64,000 nucleotides of DNA from the NCBI GenBank assembly GCA_900467185.1, contig UBPA01000016.1, positions 34,574 through 98,573 of the forward strand, read 5' to 3'. Below the pieces are notes generated by a model. The model did not search any database. It had not been told where the DNA came from and saw nothing but the letters and a program-made list of their open reading frames with translations. This document shows, one piece after another, positions 8,843 to 16,602 of this stretch. Position numbers and translations under genes: made by a program. Origin of the DNA: Hyphomicrobiales bacterium (lineage in GTDB: Bacteria > Pseudomonadota > Alphaproteobacteria > Rhizobiales > Rhizobiaceae). Each line of letters begins with the position of its first letter. The first letter of the stretch is position 1.

Positions 8843-9468
8843 CAGTGGACGGCCTCTATTGCTGCGATTTCTTTGCCGATGCGGTCGTAATTGACGTCGT
8901 TGACGGAGCCGACGACCATGACATGCGCGCCGGATGCGCGCGCCGCCTGAATGCCGTGCTCGTTATCCTCGAGGATCAGGCATTCATGGGGTTGCAGCTT
9001 CAGCCGCTCGATGGCCGTGAGGTAAATTTCCGGGTGCGGCTTCGCCTTGGCCACGTCCTGGTTGGAGAGCAGGAAATCGAGATATTTGAGAAGGTTGGAC
9101 TGCTGCATCATGGCCTCGACCGTCGAGCGCACGGAATTCGAGCAAACGACAAGACGCTTGCCTTCCCGCTGCAGGCGGCCGAGCGCATATTCGTGGTGGA
9201 AGACGGGCCGGCACTTTTCCACGATGACGCGGTAGGTCATCTGCTGCTTCAGCGTGTTGAGGAAGTCGTGCAGCTTGGGCGATAGGCCCCGCGTGCGCGA
9301 AAGCATTTCGAGCTTCTTGCGCGTCGGCAGGCCGTCATAGACCGCCAGGTGCTCCGTACGGCTGATGTTCAGGCCGAAAACGGCCAGCGCGTCGTTCAGC
9401 GTCTCGTAATGCCACTCCTTGGCATCGATGAGAACGCCGTCCATGTCGAAAAGAACCGCCTTGATCAT
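8842..9468 (-). CDS. HAD-superfamily phosphatase/mutase
   Basis: A 208-residue haloacid dehalogenase protein. All four motifs are visible: I, FDMDGVLIDAKEWH (nucleophile and acid/base aspartates); II, VVCSNS; III, lysine in AKAKPHPEIY; IV, LILEDNEHGI. The small helical cap between motifs I and II fits the beta-phosphoglucomutase/phosphatase subfamily acting on small sugar or polyol phosphates. It abuts the tandem nucleotidyltransferase by one base and follows the GDPD-like gene by 28 bases. In this operon it could make or remove the phosphate on the substrate to be activated (inference). Confidence 0.88.
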   Translation of the reverse strand: MIKAVLFDMDGVLIDAKEWHYETLNDALAVFGLNISRTEHLAVYDGLPTRKKLEMLSRTRGLSPKLHDFLNTLKQQMTYRVIVEKCRPVFHHEYALGRLQREGKRLVVCSNSVRSTVEAMMQQSNLLKYLDFLLSNQDVAKAKPHPEIYLTAIERLKLQPHECLILEDNEHGIQAARASGAHVMVVGSVNDVNYDRIGKEIAAIEAVH

Positions 9469-9496
9469 GACTTCCCACCGTTAGGCCCCCCGGGCG

Positions 9497-10117
9497 CTAT
9501 GTCCAAAATTCCGCGGCCCTGTCGGGCAGGTCCGTGCAGATCGAAAGACCGTCGCCCCGCAGCCCGCGCCACATCGCCCAGGCCGCAGCCGGGTCGCGTC
9601 CGTGCAGTTCCGGCGAGACGAGCGCGACGTTCTTACCAGCGGCACGGTGCCGCTCGATGATGTCGGGCGTGATCCAATCGTCGAAGAACGCGTCCAGCCA
9701 GACGCCGTCCGCCCGGTCGTAGAAGGCCGGAACCGGTTCGATCTCGGAATGCCGCGTATAGCTCGAAAAGCCTGCACGCAGATAACCGAGCGCGTCGGGA
9801 ACGGCCATGTCGAAGCAGAAGAGGTCGGAAACCCCGGAGCGGTCGAGGGCCGACCGTATCGTCGCCTGGAGGCCGTCGGCCTTGATGTTGAGTGCGATCG
9901 TGCCGGCATGCGCGTGGGCCTTGTGCAGGTCCAGAAACCCGTCCAGATCCATGGCGCTATTGCCGATCGGCATGTCGTGCGAGATCTTGAGGAGACCATT
10001 CTGATCGCGAACGTCGGTCTCGACGCCGAAGCCATGCTCGAAGGCACGACGAAAGGCTGCTTCCGTATTCTTCTCGGCCGGAACATGCCACCAGCCGCGA
10101 TGCGCTAGGATCTTCAT
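9497..10117 (-). CDS. Glycerophosphodiester phosphodiesterase-family protein
   Basis: A 206-residue protein with the GDPD TIM-barrel signatures: ILAHRGWWHVPAEKNTEAAF at the N-terminus (HR catalytic pair and the ExN-type loop), VETDVRD with the metal-binding acidic pair, and KISHDMPIG with the second catalytic histidine. It is shorter than typical GlpQ enzymes and has no signal peptide, so it should act in the cytoplasm. First gene of the operon running to 6657. The later residues CTDLPDRAAEF match the usual end of the barrel. Substrate may be a glycerophospho-sugar or polyol diester connected with the nucleotidyltransferases (inference). Confidence 0.82.
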   Translation of the reverse strand: MKILAHRGWWHVPAEKNTEAAFRRAFEHGFGVETDVRDQNGLLKISHDMPIGNSAMDLDGFLDLHKAHAHAGTIALNIKADGLQATIRSALDRSGVSDLFCFDMAVPDALGYLRAGFSSYTRHSEIEPVPAFYDRADGVWLDAFFDDWITPDIIERHRAAGKNVALVSPELHGRDPAAAWAMWRGLRGDGLSICTDLPDRAAEFWT

Positions 10118-10375
10118 AGGTTTCTCGTCGACAGCAAGAAAGGTTTCGTGTCGATGCTGTACACGCGAGAGTTTATGAGGCGGAACTTGTACGAAGCTGG
10201 AAAGGGGCGTTCATGACGTCCAGACCGGGCGAGATAGCCCCGCACCGGCACCGTCCGGACGTCATCGATCATCATCCAAGAGACCGTCCCGAATGCCAGC
10301 CCGACGCGAACGACAGGCTGCGGCTATCTTATGCCGGATCGCGGATGATCAGGTGAAGGAGGCGTGCCCGCCCCC

Positions 10376-10675
10376 TCACGCGTCCTCGCCCGCTCCGTTC
10401 ATCAGGGCGTTGCGCACGAGGCCGCATTGGCCGTTCTGGGTCGAGAGCAGGGTGACGGGATCGACGAGGCCGGCGGTGACGCCAAGCGCGTTGGCGGCGG
10501 CCCAGCCCCAGTTGTCCTGCGCCATCTGCAGCAGGCGGGGGCCTTCGGCCGAGATGCAGGCGCGTCCGGCCTCGATCAGCGCGGCGGAGGGCATGCCCTG
10601 CAGCCGGTCGGTCAGTTCGGCCTGCAGCGGCGTGACGACGAAGATGGCGAAGAGGTAGCTGATGAAGTCGGACAA
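10376..10675 (-). CDS. Small hypothetical protein with hydrophobic N-terminus
   Basis: About 99 residues. The TTG at 10675 is preferred because CAGGAG stands six bases upstream; an ATG at 10699 is in frame but has no ribosome binding site. From the TTG the protein starts with SDFISYLFAIFVVTPLQAEL, a hydrophobic stretch that could be a signal or membrane anchor, followed by an amphipathic region with two cysteines. Nothing recognised. It stands alone between the GDPD operon and an orphan antitoxin-like gene transcribed in the other direction. Confidence 0.62.
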   Translation of the reverse strand: MSDFISYLFAIFVVTPLQAELTDRLQGMPSAALIEAGRACISAEGPRLLQMAQDNWGWAAANALGVTAGLVDPVTLLSTQNGQCGLVRNALMNGAGEDA

Positions 10676-10866
10676 TGGGGTCTCCTGGCAAGACTCCATA
10701 GATGGTTACGCATATTGCGGATGCAAGGAGAGGCGGGGAGGTCTCGCGTGTCGATGTCCCGCGTGGGCCGGCTCATCGTCCGACGGCCAGACCGCCACAT
10801 CGTGCGATCTTGCGAATGTCAGGAAATCCGTACAGATTCATAGACGTTCGAAAAGGGGAGGTTCCG

Positions 10867-10926
10867 TTGGCCCCTGTGCGTTTGGTCCCTGCGCGTTTGG
10901 CCCCTGTGCGTCTGGCCCCTGTGCAT
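10867..10926 (+). repeat. 15-bp tandem repeat, four copies, in orphan antitoxin gene
   Basis: Four tandem 15-base units read TTGGCCCCTGTGCGT with one to three changes per copy (10867-10881, 10882-10896, 10897-10911, 10912-10926). The unit is in frame and encodes (L)APVR or a close variant. Because units begin TTG or CTG, loss or gain of a unit would move or multiply the candidate start codon without breaking the frame. Confidence 0.85.
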
Positions 10927-11163
10927 GAGACGGAGTTCAGCCGGAACATCGCGACATATGTCGACGCCGTCATCGGATCGCGCGCACTGCTGCTTGTCAC
11001 CCGGCAGGGATCGGAGGCGCTGGGTCTCATGACCGAGGGTGAGGACGATAGAATGCAGGAAACGCTGCATCGTCTCTCCACGCAAGCGCATTCCGATCGA
11101 CTGCGGACGAGCCTGACGCAGCTTCGTACAGAAGACGTGATCGAGAGAGGCCCGATCTCGTAA
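10867..11163 (+). CDS. Orphan Phd/YefM-like antitoxin with repeat N-terminus
   Basis: About 98 residues from a TTG at 10867, chosen for the GGGGAGG Shine-Dalgarno five bases upstream. Residues 21 onward (ETEFSRNIATYVDAV, then ALLLVTRQGSEALGLM) match the Phd/YefM antitoxin fold, and MQETLHRLSTQAHSDRL matches the usual YefM middle, where ETLHLLSTPAN is typical. The first 20 residues are four copies of a five-residue unit (APVR-like) encoded by a 15-base tandem repeat, replacing the beta-strand normally found there. No toxin gene lies next to it, so it may be a remnant, an orphan regulator, or still active against a toxin elsewhere. Confidence 0.62.
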   Translation: MAPVRLVPARLAPVRLAPVHETEFSRNIATYVDAVIGSRALLLVTRQGSEALGLMTEGEDDRMQETLHRLSTQAHSDRLRTSLTQLRTEDVIERGPIS

Positions 11164-11226
11164 GACGGCTTCCGGTCGATTGCCGCGCGATGGCAGCGTT
11201 CTGGTGTCGAGCGATGCCAGCCCCTG

Positions 11227-11336
11227 CCGTCATGCTCGGCCTTGTGCCGAGGATGTGCTGCACGATCCGCGATCTGGAGGACCATGGTGTTTGCGGTGCC
11301 GACATCAGATGCTCGGGACGGGCCCGAGCACGACGG
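11227..11336 (+). repeat. Intergenic palindromic repeat, family A, copy 1
   Basis: Ends are inverted (CCGTCATGCTCGG... to ...CCCGAGCACGACGG) around a core that includes CTGGAGGACCATGGTGTTTG. The same element recurs at 11979, 15245, 16471, 21119, 29545, 53351, 57861 and 59941. It fills most of the gap between the orphan antitoxin and the next gene. RIME-like intergenic elements are known from rhizobia; identity with a named subfamily is not checked. Confidence 0.75.
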
Positions 11337-11396
11337 CGGTGAGGGGCGAACGGCTGCCCGACACCAGAACGTGGCATTGAGGAACCGGAAACCGCC

Positions 11397-11615
11397 TCAC
11401 GCCTTCTTGCGGGGCTTGGCAACTTTCTTCACGGGCGCCTCGGGCGCGATCTGGCTGGCTTCCTGGGCGATGCGGGCCTGCTTCAGCCGCTCGGTCTTGG
11501 CGCGGCGCTGGGCGGCTTCCACCTCGATGATGGATCGGGAGGCCGAATCGGTCTGCGTGGCTTTGGCGTTCGCAGGGCGGGTTTCGGTCTTGAACAGGCG
11601 GTCGGCGGGAACCAA
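11397..11615 (-). CDS. Small basic hypothetical protein
   Basis: 72 residues from a TTG at 11615 with AAGGAG six bases upstream. It is rich in Lys, Arg and Ala, with a C-terminal tail VKKVAKPRKKA, and its middle (SIIEVEAAQRRAKTERLKQARIAQEA) is predicted helical. No membrane segment or known motif. The strong ribosome binding site and the composition support a real small gene; a nucleic-acid-associated role is possible but unproven. Confidence 0.6.
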   Translation of the reverse strand: MVPADRLFKTETRPANAKATQTDSASRSIIEVEAAQRRAKTERLKQARIAQEASQIAPEAPVKKVAKPRKKA

Positions 11616-11978
11616 GGCGTTCTCCTTCGGGAGTATCGGTGAGGCGTCGAAGGCCGGTCGGCCACGATCGCGCAGTCTGGTGTCGATGTCTGTCGGTCCT
11701 GCCCGCCTCCGATGCCTGCCGCGTCGTCGTTCGCGGGCCTGTTCCGGATGTAACGTGCCGACATACGCAATGTTATGAACAGCTTACTGCATTGCACCGG
11801 AAATCGAAAGCGCCAGGGGCAGGAAATACAGGGCGAAACCGGCGGTCGAAGCATGCCGGCCGGCCGGCTGCGGCCCTTCGGCGAGTAGGGCAGGCCGAAC
11901 CGCAAAGGGCGCCAACGGACATGTCCGGTACAGATCGAGGTCTCTCGATGCCCGATCGGATGTCGAACCACCGTTCGG

Positions 11979-12070
11979 TCTCTCCTGCGTCATTCGCGGC
12001 CTTGTGCCGAGAATCTGCTGTCGTCCCCGCAGATGCCATGGTCCTCCGGATCGCGGGCCGCGCATCGGCT
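11979..12070 (-). repeat. Intergenic palindromic repeat, family A, copy 2 (reversed)
   Basis: Reads CTCTCCTGCGTCATTCGCGG, then CTGTCGTCCCCGCAGATGCC and ATGGTCCTCCGGATCGCG. This is the reverse complement of the family A core, slightly diverged. Orientation is opposite to the other full-length copies. Confidence 0.65.
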
Positions 12071-12220
12071 GGGAGGTCCATAGCTGAGCACTGCCATCAG
12101 CCGAAAGCCGTAGGAGAACTGTCTCCGAGCCGGCGGGTCCGGCTCGATCATGTCCTGCGGGAGCCGGATATCGCAGGGCGCGCCGAACCGAACGACCACA
12201 CATGCCCGCAGGAAAGTCAC

Positions 12221-12246
12221 AAAAAAAGGCCGGGAAATTCCCGACC
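12221..12246 (-). terminator. Rho-independent terminator of the cold-shock gene
   Basis: On the minus strand a nine-base stem GGTCGGGAA/TTCCCGGCC (one G-U pair) with a one-base loop is followed by seven T residues. It lies about 70 bases after the stop of the cold-shock gene. Confidence 0.85.
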
Positions 12247-12316
12247 TTCTCGATATCGTCTCGACGGTTTCTGCCAGTACATCCGTGGTCAGGCGCCGGA
12301 AACGAAATTCTGTATA

Positions 12317-12526
12317 TTAGGCTGCGGACAGGTTGTCGGCAGCGCTCTTGCCGCTACGACGGTCCTGAACGATTTCGAAGTTGACCTTCTGGCCTTCGTT
12401 CAGCGAACGCATGCCGGCGCGCTCAACGGCCGAGATGTGTACGAAAACGTCGCTTGCGCCGTTGTCCGGAGCGATGAAGCCGAAGCCCTTGGTTGCGTTG
12501 AAGAACTTTACGGTACCTGTTGCCAC
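12317..12526 (-). CDS. cspA: Cold-shock domain protein (CspA family)
   Basis: 69 residues, the normal size of CspA proteins. From a GTG at 12526 (AAAGGA upstream) the protein reads [17 protein letters not shown], which contains RNP1 (KGFGFI), followed by [10 protein letters not shown], which is RNP2. This is a single-stranded nucleic-acid-binding beta-barrel acting as an RNA chaperone. It has its own terminator downstream and a long upstream region (12527-12888) without genes, which fits the long 5-prime leaders typical of cold-shock mRNAs. Gene symbol is by family; rhizobia carry several paralogs. Confidence 0.93.
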   Translation of the reverse strand: MATGTVKFFNATKGFGFIAPDNGASDVFVHISAVERAGMRSLNEGQKVNFEIVQDRRSGKSAADNLSAA

Positions 12527-12888
12527 GACGTGATTCCTTTTCAATCGTGATGAAGTTTCGCTCGCAGTGTGCGGGCGGTGATAGATCGACGTTGAAAGAG
12601 AAGATTGAACGGCGCGTTGCGCGGGAGCAAAGCTCAAAATGCAAGATCGATAGCCAAGAGATAGACGATCCCCCCGGCAATTGCAAGTCGCCCTGTCAAA
12701 ATTTGCGGGTCTCCCTCACGGCCTCGGGCCGGCAAGGCCTTGGAAAAACGGGCAAATGCCGGCCGTCGATCTGCCCGGGGCAGCCCCGCAACGTCCGTCA
12801 GGTTCAGTGCGAACCCGCCGGACTCGCGATTCTCCTGTCGTCGTTCGTCTTCTAGCGATAACCGGATTTCCCGTATCCCTGACGACCG
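12527..12888. other. Gene-free stretch, probable cspA leader and promoter
   Basis: No coding sequence recognised. The part next to the cold-shock gene (12527-12680) is A+T-richer and probably holds the promoter and 5-prime leader of that gene. The remainder carries nothing I can name. Confidence 0.4.
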
Positions 12889-14478
12889 CTAGCGCTTCAG
12901 GCTGCCGAGGATGCCGCGCACCAGGGCCCGGCCGAGCGAGGATGCGACCGTGCGTGCCACGGTCTTCATGGCGGCTTCCACCACCGTTTCCCGCTGATAG
13001 CCCCCACTGCGCGGCCGGGCCGCGGTGCCGGCGCGCGCGGGCTTCTGCGCGGGGGCGTCCGCATCGCCGAAGCCCGGCAGCGTCCAGCGGCTGCCGCCGG
13101 TGGCGGGCGCATCCGGTGCCTCCGCCTCGCGCGCGGCCTCCGCCTGCTGGCTCGCCTTGGCGGCACGGGCGGCGAGGATCTCGTAGGCCGATTCGCGATC
13201 GACATCCCGGTCGTAGACGCCGGCGACCGGGCTCTGCGCCATCACCTGCGCCCGCTCGGGCTCGGTCAGCGGGCCGACGCGGGCGGAGGGCGGGCGGATC
13301 AGCGTGCGCTCCACCATGGAGGGCGAGCCCTTGCCCTCCAGCGTCGAGATCAGCGCTTCCCCGGTCGAGAGCGTGGTGATCACCTCGGCGCAGTCGAAAT
13401 CCGGGTTCGGGCGAAAGGTTTCGGCGGCGGTCTTCACCGCTTTCTGCTCGCGCGGCGTATAGGCGCGCAGCGCATGCTGCACCCGGTTGCCCAGCTGCGC
13501 CAGCACGGTTTCCGGCACGTCGAGCGGGTTCTGCGTGACGAAATAGACGCCGACGCCCTTGGAGCGGATCAGGCGCACCACCTGCTCGATGCGCTCCAGC
13601 AGCACCTTCGGCGCGTCCTTGAAGAGAAGATGCGCCTCGTCGAAGAAGAAGACGAGCCGCGGCTTTTCCGGGTCGCCCACCTCCGGCAGTTCTTCGAACA
13701 GCTCCGACAGCAGCCAGAGAAGAAAGGTGCCGTAAAGCCGCGGGTTCATCATCAGCTTGTCGGCGGCCAGCACCGAGATCGTGCCGCGCCCGTCCGGCGT
13801 CACGCGCATGATGTCGGTCACCTTCAGCGCCGGCTCGCCGAAGAAGTGTTCGGCGCCCTGCTGCTCGAGAATCAGCAGCTCCCGCTGGATCGACCCGACG
13901 GAGGCCTTGGAGATCAGCCCGACGGTGGACGACAGCGCGCTCGCATTCTCGCTCATATAGGTCAGCAGCGCGCGCAGATCCTTCAGGTCGAGAAGCGGCA
14001 GGCCGCCCTCGTCGGCGATCTTGAAGGCGATGTTGAGCACGCCTTCCTGCGCATCCGTCGCATTCATCAGCCGCGAGAGGAGGAGGGGCCCCATCTCCGA
14101 CATGGTGGTGCGCACGCGGTGGCCCTTCTCGCCGTAGAGATCCCAGAAGATTACCGGAAACTGGGTGAAGTCGTAGGGGTCGAGCCCGATCTCGGCGGCG
14201 CGCTTGAGCAGGAAATCCTTGGGCTCGCCCCGGGCGGCGATGCCGGAGAGGTCGCCCTTGATATCGGCGCAGAACACCGGCACGCCGGCGCTCGCAAAGC
14301 CCTCGGCCAGCACCTGCAGCGTCACCGTCTTGCCGGTGCCCGTGGCACCCGTCACCAGCCCGTGGCGGTTGCCGTATTTGAGCGTCAGATATTCGCCCTT
14401 GTCGAGCGTGTCGTCCGGCTTGCGGCTCGTGCCGAGGTAGAGCATTCCGGGCTGCAGCATTGCCATATCGGGATCCAT
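12889..14478 (-). CDS. HerA-like ATPase of the DUF853/YjgR family
   Basis: 529 residues from the ATG at 14478 (an ATG at 14466 is the other candidate). The Walker A motif GATGTGKT appears near residue 40 and a Walker B-like LVFFFDEAHLLF in the middle. VTQNPLDVPETVLAQLGNRVQHALRAYTP matches the E. coli YjgR/DUF853 family of HerA-FtsK type NTPases. The C-terminus has an Ala/Glu-rich linker and an Arg-rich region ending in a short hydrophobic helix. It is transcribed alone, divergent from the small gene at 14742. Cellular role of the family is not established. Confidence 0.9.
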   Translation of the reverse strand: MDPDMAMLQPGMLYLGTSRKPDDTLDKGEYLTLKYGNRHGLVTGATGTGKTVTLQVLAEGFASAGVPVFCADIKGDLSGIAARGEPKDFLLKRAAEIGLDPYDFTQFPVIFWDLYGEKGHRVRTTMSEMGPLLLSRLMNATDAQEGVLNIAFKIADEGGLPLLDLKDLRALLTYMSENASALSSTVGLISKASVGSIQRELLILEQQGAEHFFGEPALKVTDIMRVTPDGRGTISVLAADKLMMNPRLYGTFLLWLLSELFEELPEVGDPEKPRLVFFFDEAHLLFKDAPKVLLERIEQVVRLIRSKGVGVYFVTQNPLDVPETVLAQLGNRVQHALRAYTPREQKAVKTAAETFRPNPDFDCAEVITTLSTGEALISTLEGKGSPSMVERTLIRPPSARVGPLTEPERAQVMAQSPVAGVYDRDVDRESAYEILAARAAKASQQAEAAREAEAPDAPATGGSRWTLPGFGDADAPAQKPARAGTAARPRSGGYQRETVVEAAMKTVARTVASSLGRALVRGILGSLKR

Positions 14479-14741
14479 TCGCTTGTTTGTGCGCGATACT
14501 ATACGTTGCCCGTGGGCAGACAAGCCGGCAAGCCGCCAGGCACATACACCGTCACGCACGCCTTCACGTCGGGGCAAACGAACGGGTCCGCCGGTGCCGG
14601 CATTGCGGTCTGCGGGCGGCCGCTTTACCATGCGGCACGGTTTCGCCGAGACCGGTCGAAAAGCGTCGCGAGACGGCTTGATTTCTCCCACCATCCCTTT
14701 ACGTTGACGTGAACGTTAGAACGCTTGCCGAGGAGAAAAGC

Positions 14742-15128
14742 ATGAGCGAACTGGTCACCCGCGTATCCGATAATGTCGGCATCGAGCCGGACAAGGCGGA
14801 GAAGGCGATCGGCATGATGTTGGGCTTCCTGCAGCGCGAAGCCGATGCCGGCCCCGTCGCGCGCATGATCGAAGCCGTACCCGGCGCGCCGGATCTGGTC
14901 GCCCGTTTCAACGGCGAAGGCGCCAAGACCGGCCTGCTCGGCAAGGTCATCGGCGCCGTCGGCGGCGGTGTCATGGCGCTCGGCCAGCAGCTGATGGGCC
15001 AGGGCCTCTCCATGGGCGAAATCACCGGCCTCGCCAAGGAAACGCTGGCCTACGCCCGCGAACATGCCGGCGACGAAACGGTGGATGCGGTGATCAACTC
15101 GGTCCCGGGTCTTCGCCAGTTCGTTTGA
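14742..15128 (+). CDS. Conserved hypothetical protein, helical
   Basis: 128 residues from ATG 14742, with GAGGAG upstream. Two helices at the N-terminus precede a glycine-rich stretch (GLLGKVIGAVGGGVMALGQQ, around residues 75-94) that could lie against a membrane or form a tight turn. The C-terminus is helical and ends PGLRQFV. It resembles DUF2267/DUF2780-type small proteins of alphaproteobacteria, but I cannot assign it firmly. It stands alone between the YjgR-type ATPase and a repeat. Confidence 0.8.
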   Translation: MSELVTRVSDNVGIEPDKAEKAIGMMLGFLQREADAGPVARMIEAVPGAPDLVARFNGEGAKTGLLGKVIGAVGGGVMALGQQLMGQGLSMGEITGLAKETLAYAREHAGDETVDAVINSVPGLRQFV

Positions 15129-15244
15129 GGGGTGTCGGTGGCTGCTTATGGCGGCACTGAATCCCATAAGTGGCAATTCTGGCGGCTTGGACGCCAGAGA
15201 ATGCGTCGAGAGACTCGCTGGTCGCCCGTGGCGGTCCACTCCAC

Positions 15245-15336
15245 CCTCCGTCATCCCTAGGGCTTGTCCCGAGGATCTGATAACGATAACTAAATCAATC
15301 GGTTGCAGATGCTCGGGACAAGCCCGAGCATGACGA
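15245..15336 (+). repeat. Intergenic palindromic repeat, family A, copy 3
   Basis: Arms CTCCGTCATCCCTAGGGCTTGTCCCGAGGATCTG (in part) and CAGATGCTCGGGACAAGCCC plus GAGCATGACG enclose a loop (AACGATAACTAAATC) that differs from the usual core, so only the ends are shared with other copies. It is followed by a GC hairpin at 15360-15381, just after the aldo/keto reductase stop. Confidence 0.7.
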
Positions 15337-15408
15337 AAGAGAGCGTTTTGGCCCGATTACCGCGGGCCATCGCGCCCGCGGCTTCATCCCTATCAGTTAA
15401 ACCCGACC

Positions 15409-16245
15409 TTACGCCGCCTCATCCCATGTCGGCGCGAGGTGCCCCGGGTTGACAATGCGGCCGTCGGGGCGGGCGAGTGCGTGGATGGCCTGCATCTCCT
15501 CGTCCGACAGCGCGAAATCGAAGATGCCGAAATTCTCCGCCAGCCGCGCTTCCGTCGAGGTCTTCGACAGCGTGATCACGCCGTCCTGCTGGACCAGCCA
15601 GCGCAGCACCACCTGTGCGGCGGTCTTGCCGTGGCGGCTGGCGATGTCGTTGAGCAGCGCCTCCTTCGGCACCCGGCCGTCGGCCATGGCGTAGTAGGCG
15701 GTGATCGACTGGCCCAGCTCGCGGGCCGTTTGCAGCACTTTCGACTGGTCGATATAGGGGTGATACTCGATCTGGTTGGTCACCAGCGGAACCGCAGACA
15801 GGCGGCTCGCCGCGCGCATGTCGTCCGTGTTGAAATTGCTGATGCCGATATGCCGCGTCTTGCCGGCCTTCACGGCGGCGTTCAGGCCCTCGATCTGCTC
15901 TTCGAGCGGCACGGAGCTTCCGCGCGGCCAGTGCAGCAGCAATAGATCGACATGGTCGGTCTTCAGCTTCGTCAGGCTCTCGTCCACCGACTGCGCAAAG
16001 CTCGACCGGGCGTACTTCTCCGGCCAGACCTTGGTCGTCAGAAAGATCTCGTTGCGGTCAACGCCGGATTGCTGGATCGCCGTCCCCACCTCCGCCTCGT
16101 TGCCGTAGATCTGGGCCGTGTCCACATGGCGGAAGCCGAGCCGGATGGCTTTCGGCACGATCTCCAGAACCTCCGGTCCCGGCATGCGGAAGGTTCCGAA
16201 ACCGAGCGCGGGGATCTCGGCGCCGTTGGCTTTGACGATGTTCAT
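15409..16245 (-). CDS. Aldo/keto reductase (2,5-diketogluconate reductase type)
   Basis: 278 residues from ATG 16245 with AGGAG eight bases upstream. The catalytic tetrad is visible: Asp42 and Tyr47 in HVDTAQIYGNE, Lys72 in TTKVWPE, His105 in LLLLHWPRG. The GISNF and late KTSTEARLAENFGIFDF motifs bind NADPH. Length and motifs fit DkgA/DkgB-type reductases acting on keto sugars or small aldehydes. It is followed on the same strand side by a second, unrelated-subfamily aldo/keto reductase at 16603, but more than 350 bases separate them, so they are not one operon. Confidence 0.9.
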   Translation of the reverse strand: MNIVKANGAEIPALGFGTFRMPGPEVLEIVPKAIRLGFRHVDTAQIYGNEAEVGTAIQQSGVDRNEIFLTTKVWPEKYARSSFAQSVDESLTKLKTDHVDLLLLHWPRGSSVPLEEQIEGLNAAVKAGKTRHIGISNFNTDDMRAASRLSAVPLVTNQIEYHPYIDQSKVLQTARELGQSITAYYAMADGRVPKEALLNDIASRHGKTAAQVVLRWLVQQDGVITLSKTSTEARLAENFGIFDFALSDEEMQAIHALARPDGRIVNPGHLAPTWDEAA

Positions 16246-16470
16246 AGGCGTATCTCCTGGGTCGAAAGGGCACGGCCGTCCTGCGGCCGAGCGGGGAAGG
16301 GGGCGGCGCTGATCCTCTACAAGAAGATGCTGAAATCCCGCCAAGGGATTCTCCGCGTTGGTTTTCCGGTCGGCTGGCAAACGCGCCGTCCGGAGAGGGG
16401 TAATGGGACCGGGCTGCGGAAGGTTCCCGTGAAGCCCGGCCTGAGCGGGCGCTGTGACGTCATACGGCTG

Positions 16471-16560
16471 CCGGATGGCAGCGCTCTGGTGGTGAGCGAT
16501 GCCCGCATGTCGTCATGCCCGGGACAAAGCCCGAGCATGATGGAGGAGAGGGCGAAGGGT
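16471..16560 (+). repeat. Intergenic palindromic repeat, family A, copy 4 (short)
   Basis: A shortened copy. Its left flank (CGCTCTGGTGGTGAGCGATG) matches the left flank of the long copies, and the core is CGTCATGCCCGGGACAAAGC plus CCGAGCATGATGG at 16510-16542. The internal GGACCATGGTGTTTG segment is missing, as expected of an internal deletion. Confidence 0.65.
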
Positions 16561-16602
16561 TGCCTGACGCCGGCCTCTGAAATTGATCGACCGGACGCCG
16601 TA

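Larger units (their letters stand above)
11616..12316. other. Gene-free stretch with repeat and cspA terminator
   Basis: About 700 bases with no supported coding sequence; the long reading frame across it on the plus strand lacks codon character and runs through a repeat. It holds a family A repeat in reverse orientation (11979-12070) and the terminator of the cold-shock gene (12221-12246). Confidence 0.5.

Noticed and set aside
11639..12550. 303-codon plus-strand frame across 11.6-12.5 kb
   Set aside because: It runs through a palindromic repeat and antisense to cspA, with no recognisable protein features.
12716..14545. Alternative 609-codon minus-strand frame over the YjgR-like ATPase
   Set aside because: It has no Walker motifs, and the other frame does.
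15360..15381. GC-rich hairpin as a terminator after the aldo/keto reductase
   Set aside because: An eight-base perfect inverted repeat exists but has no T run on either strand; it may belong to the neighbouring repeat.
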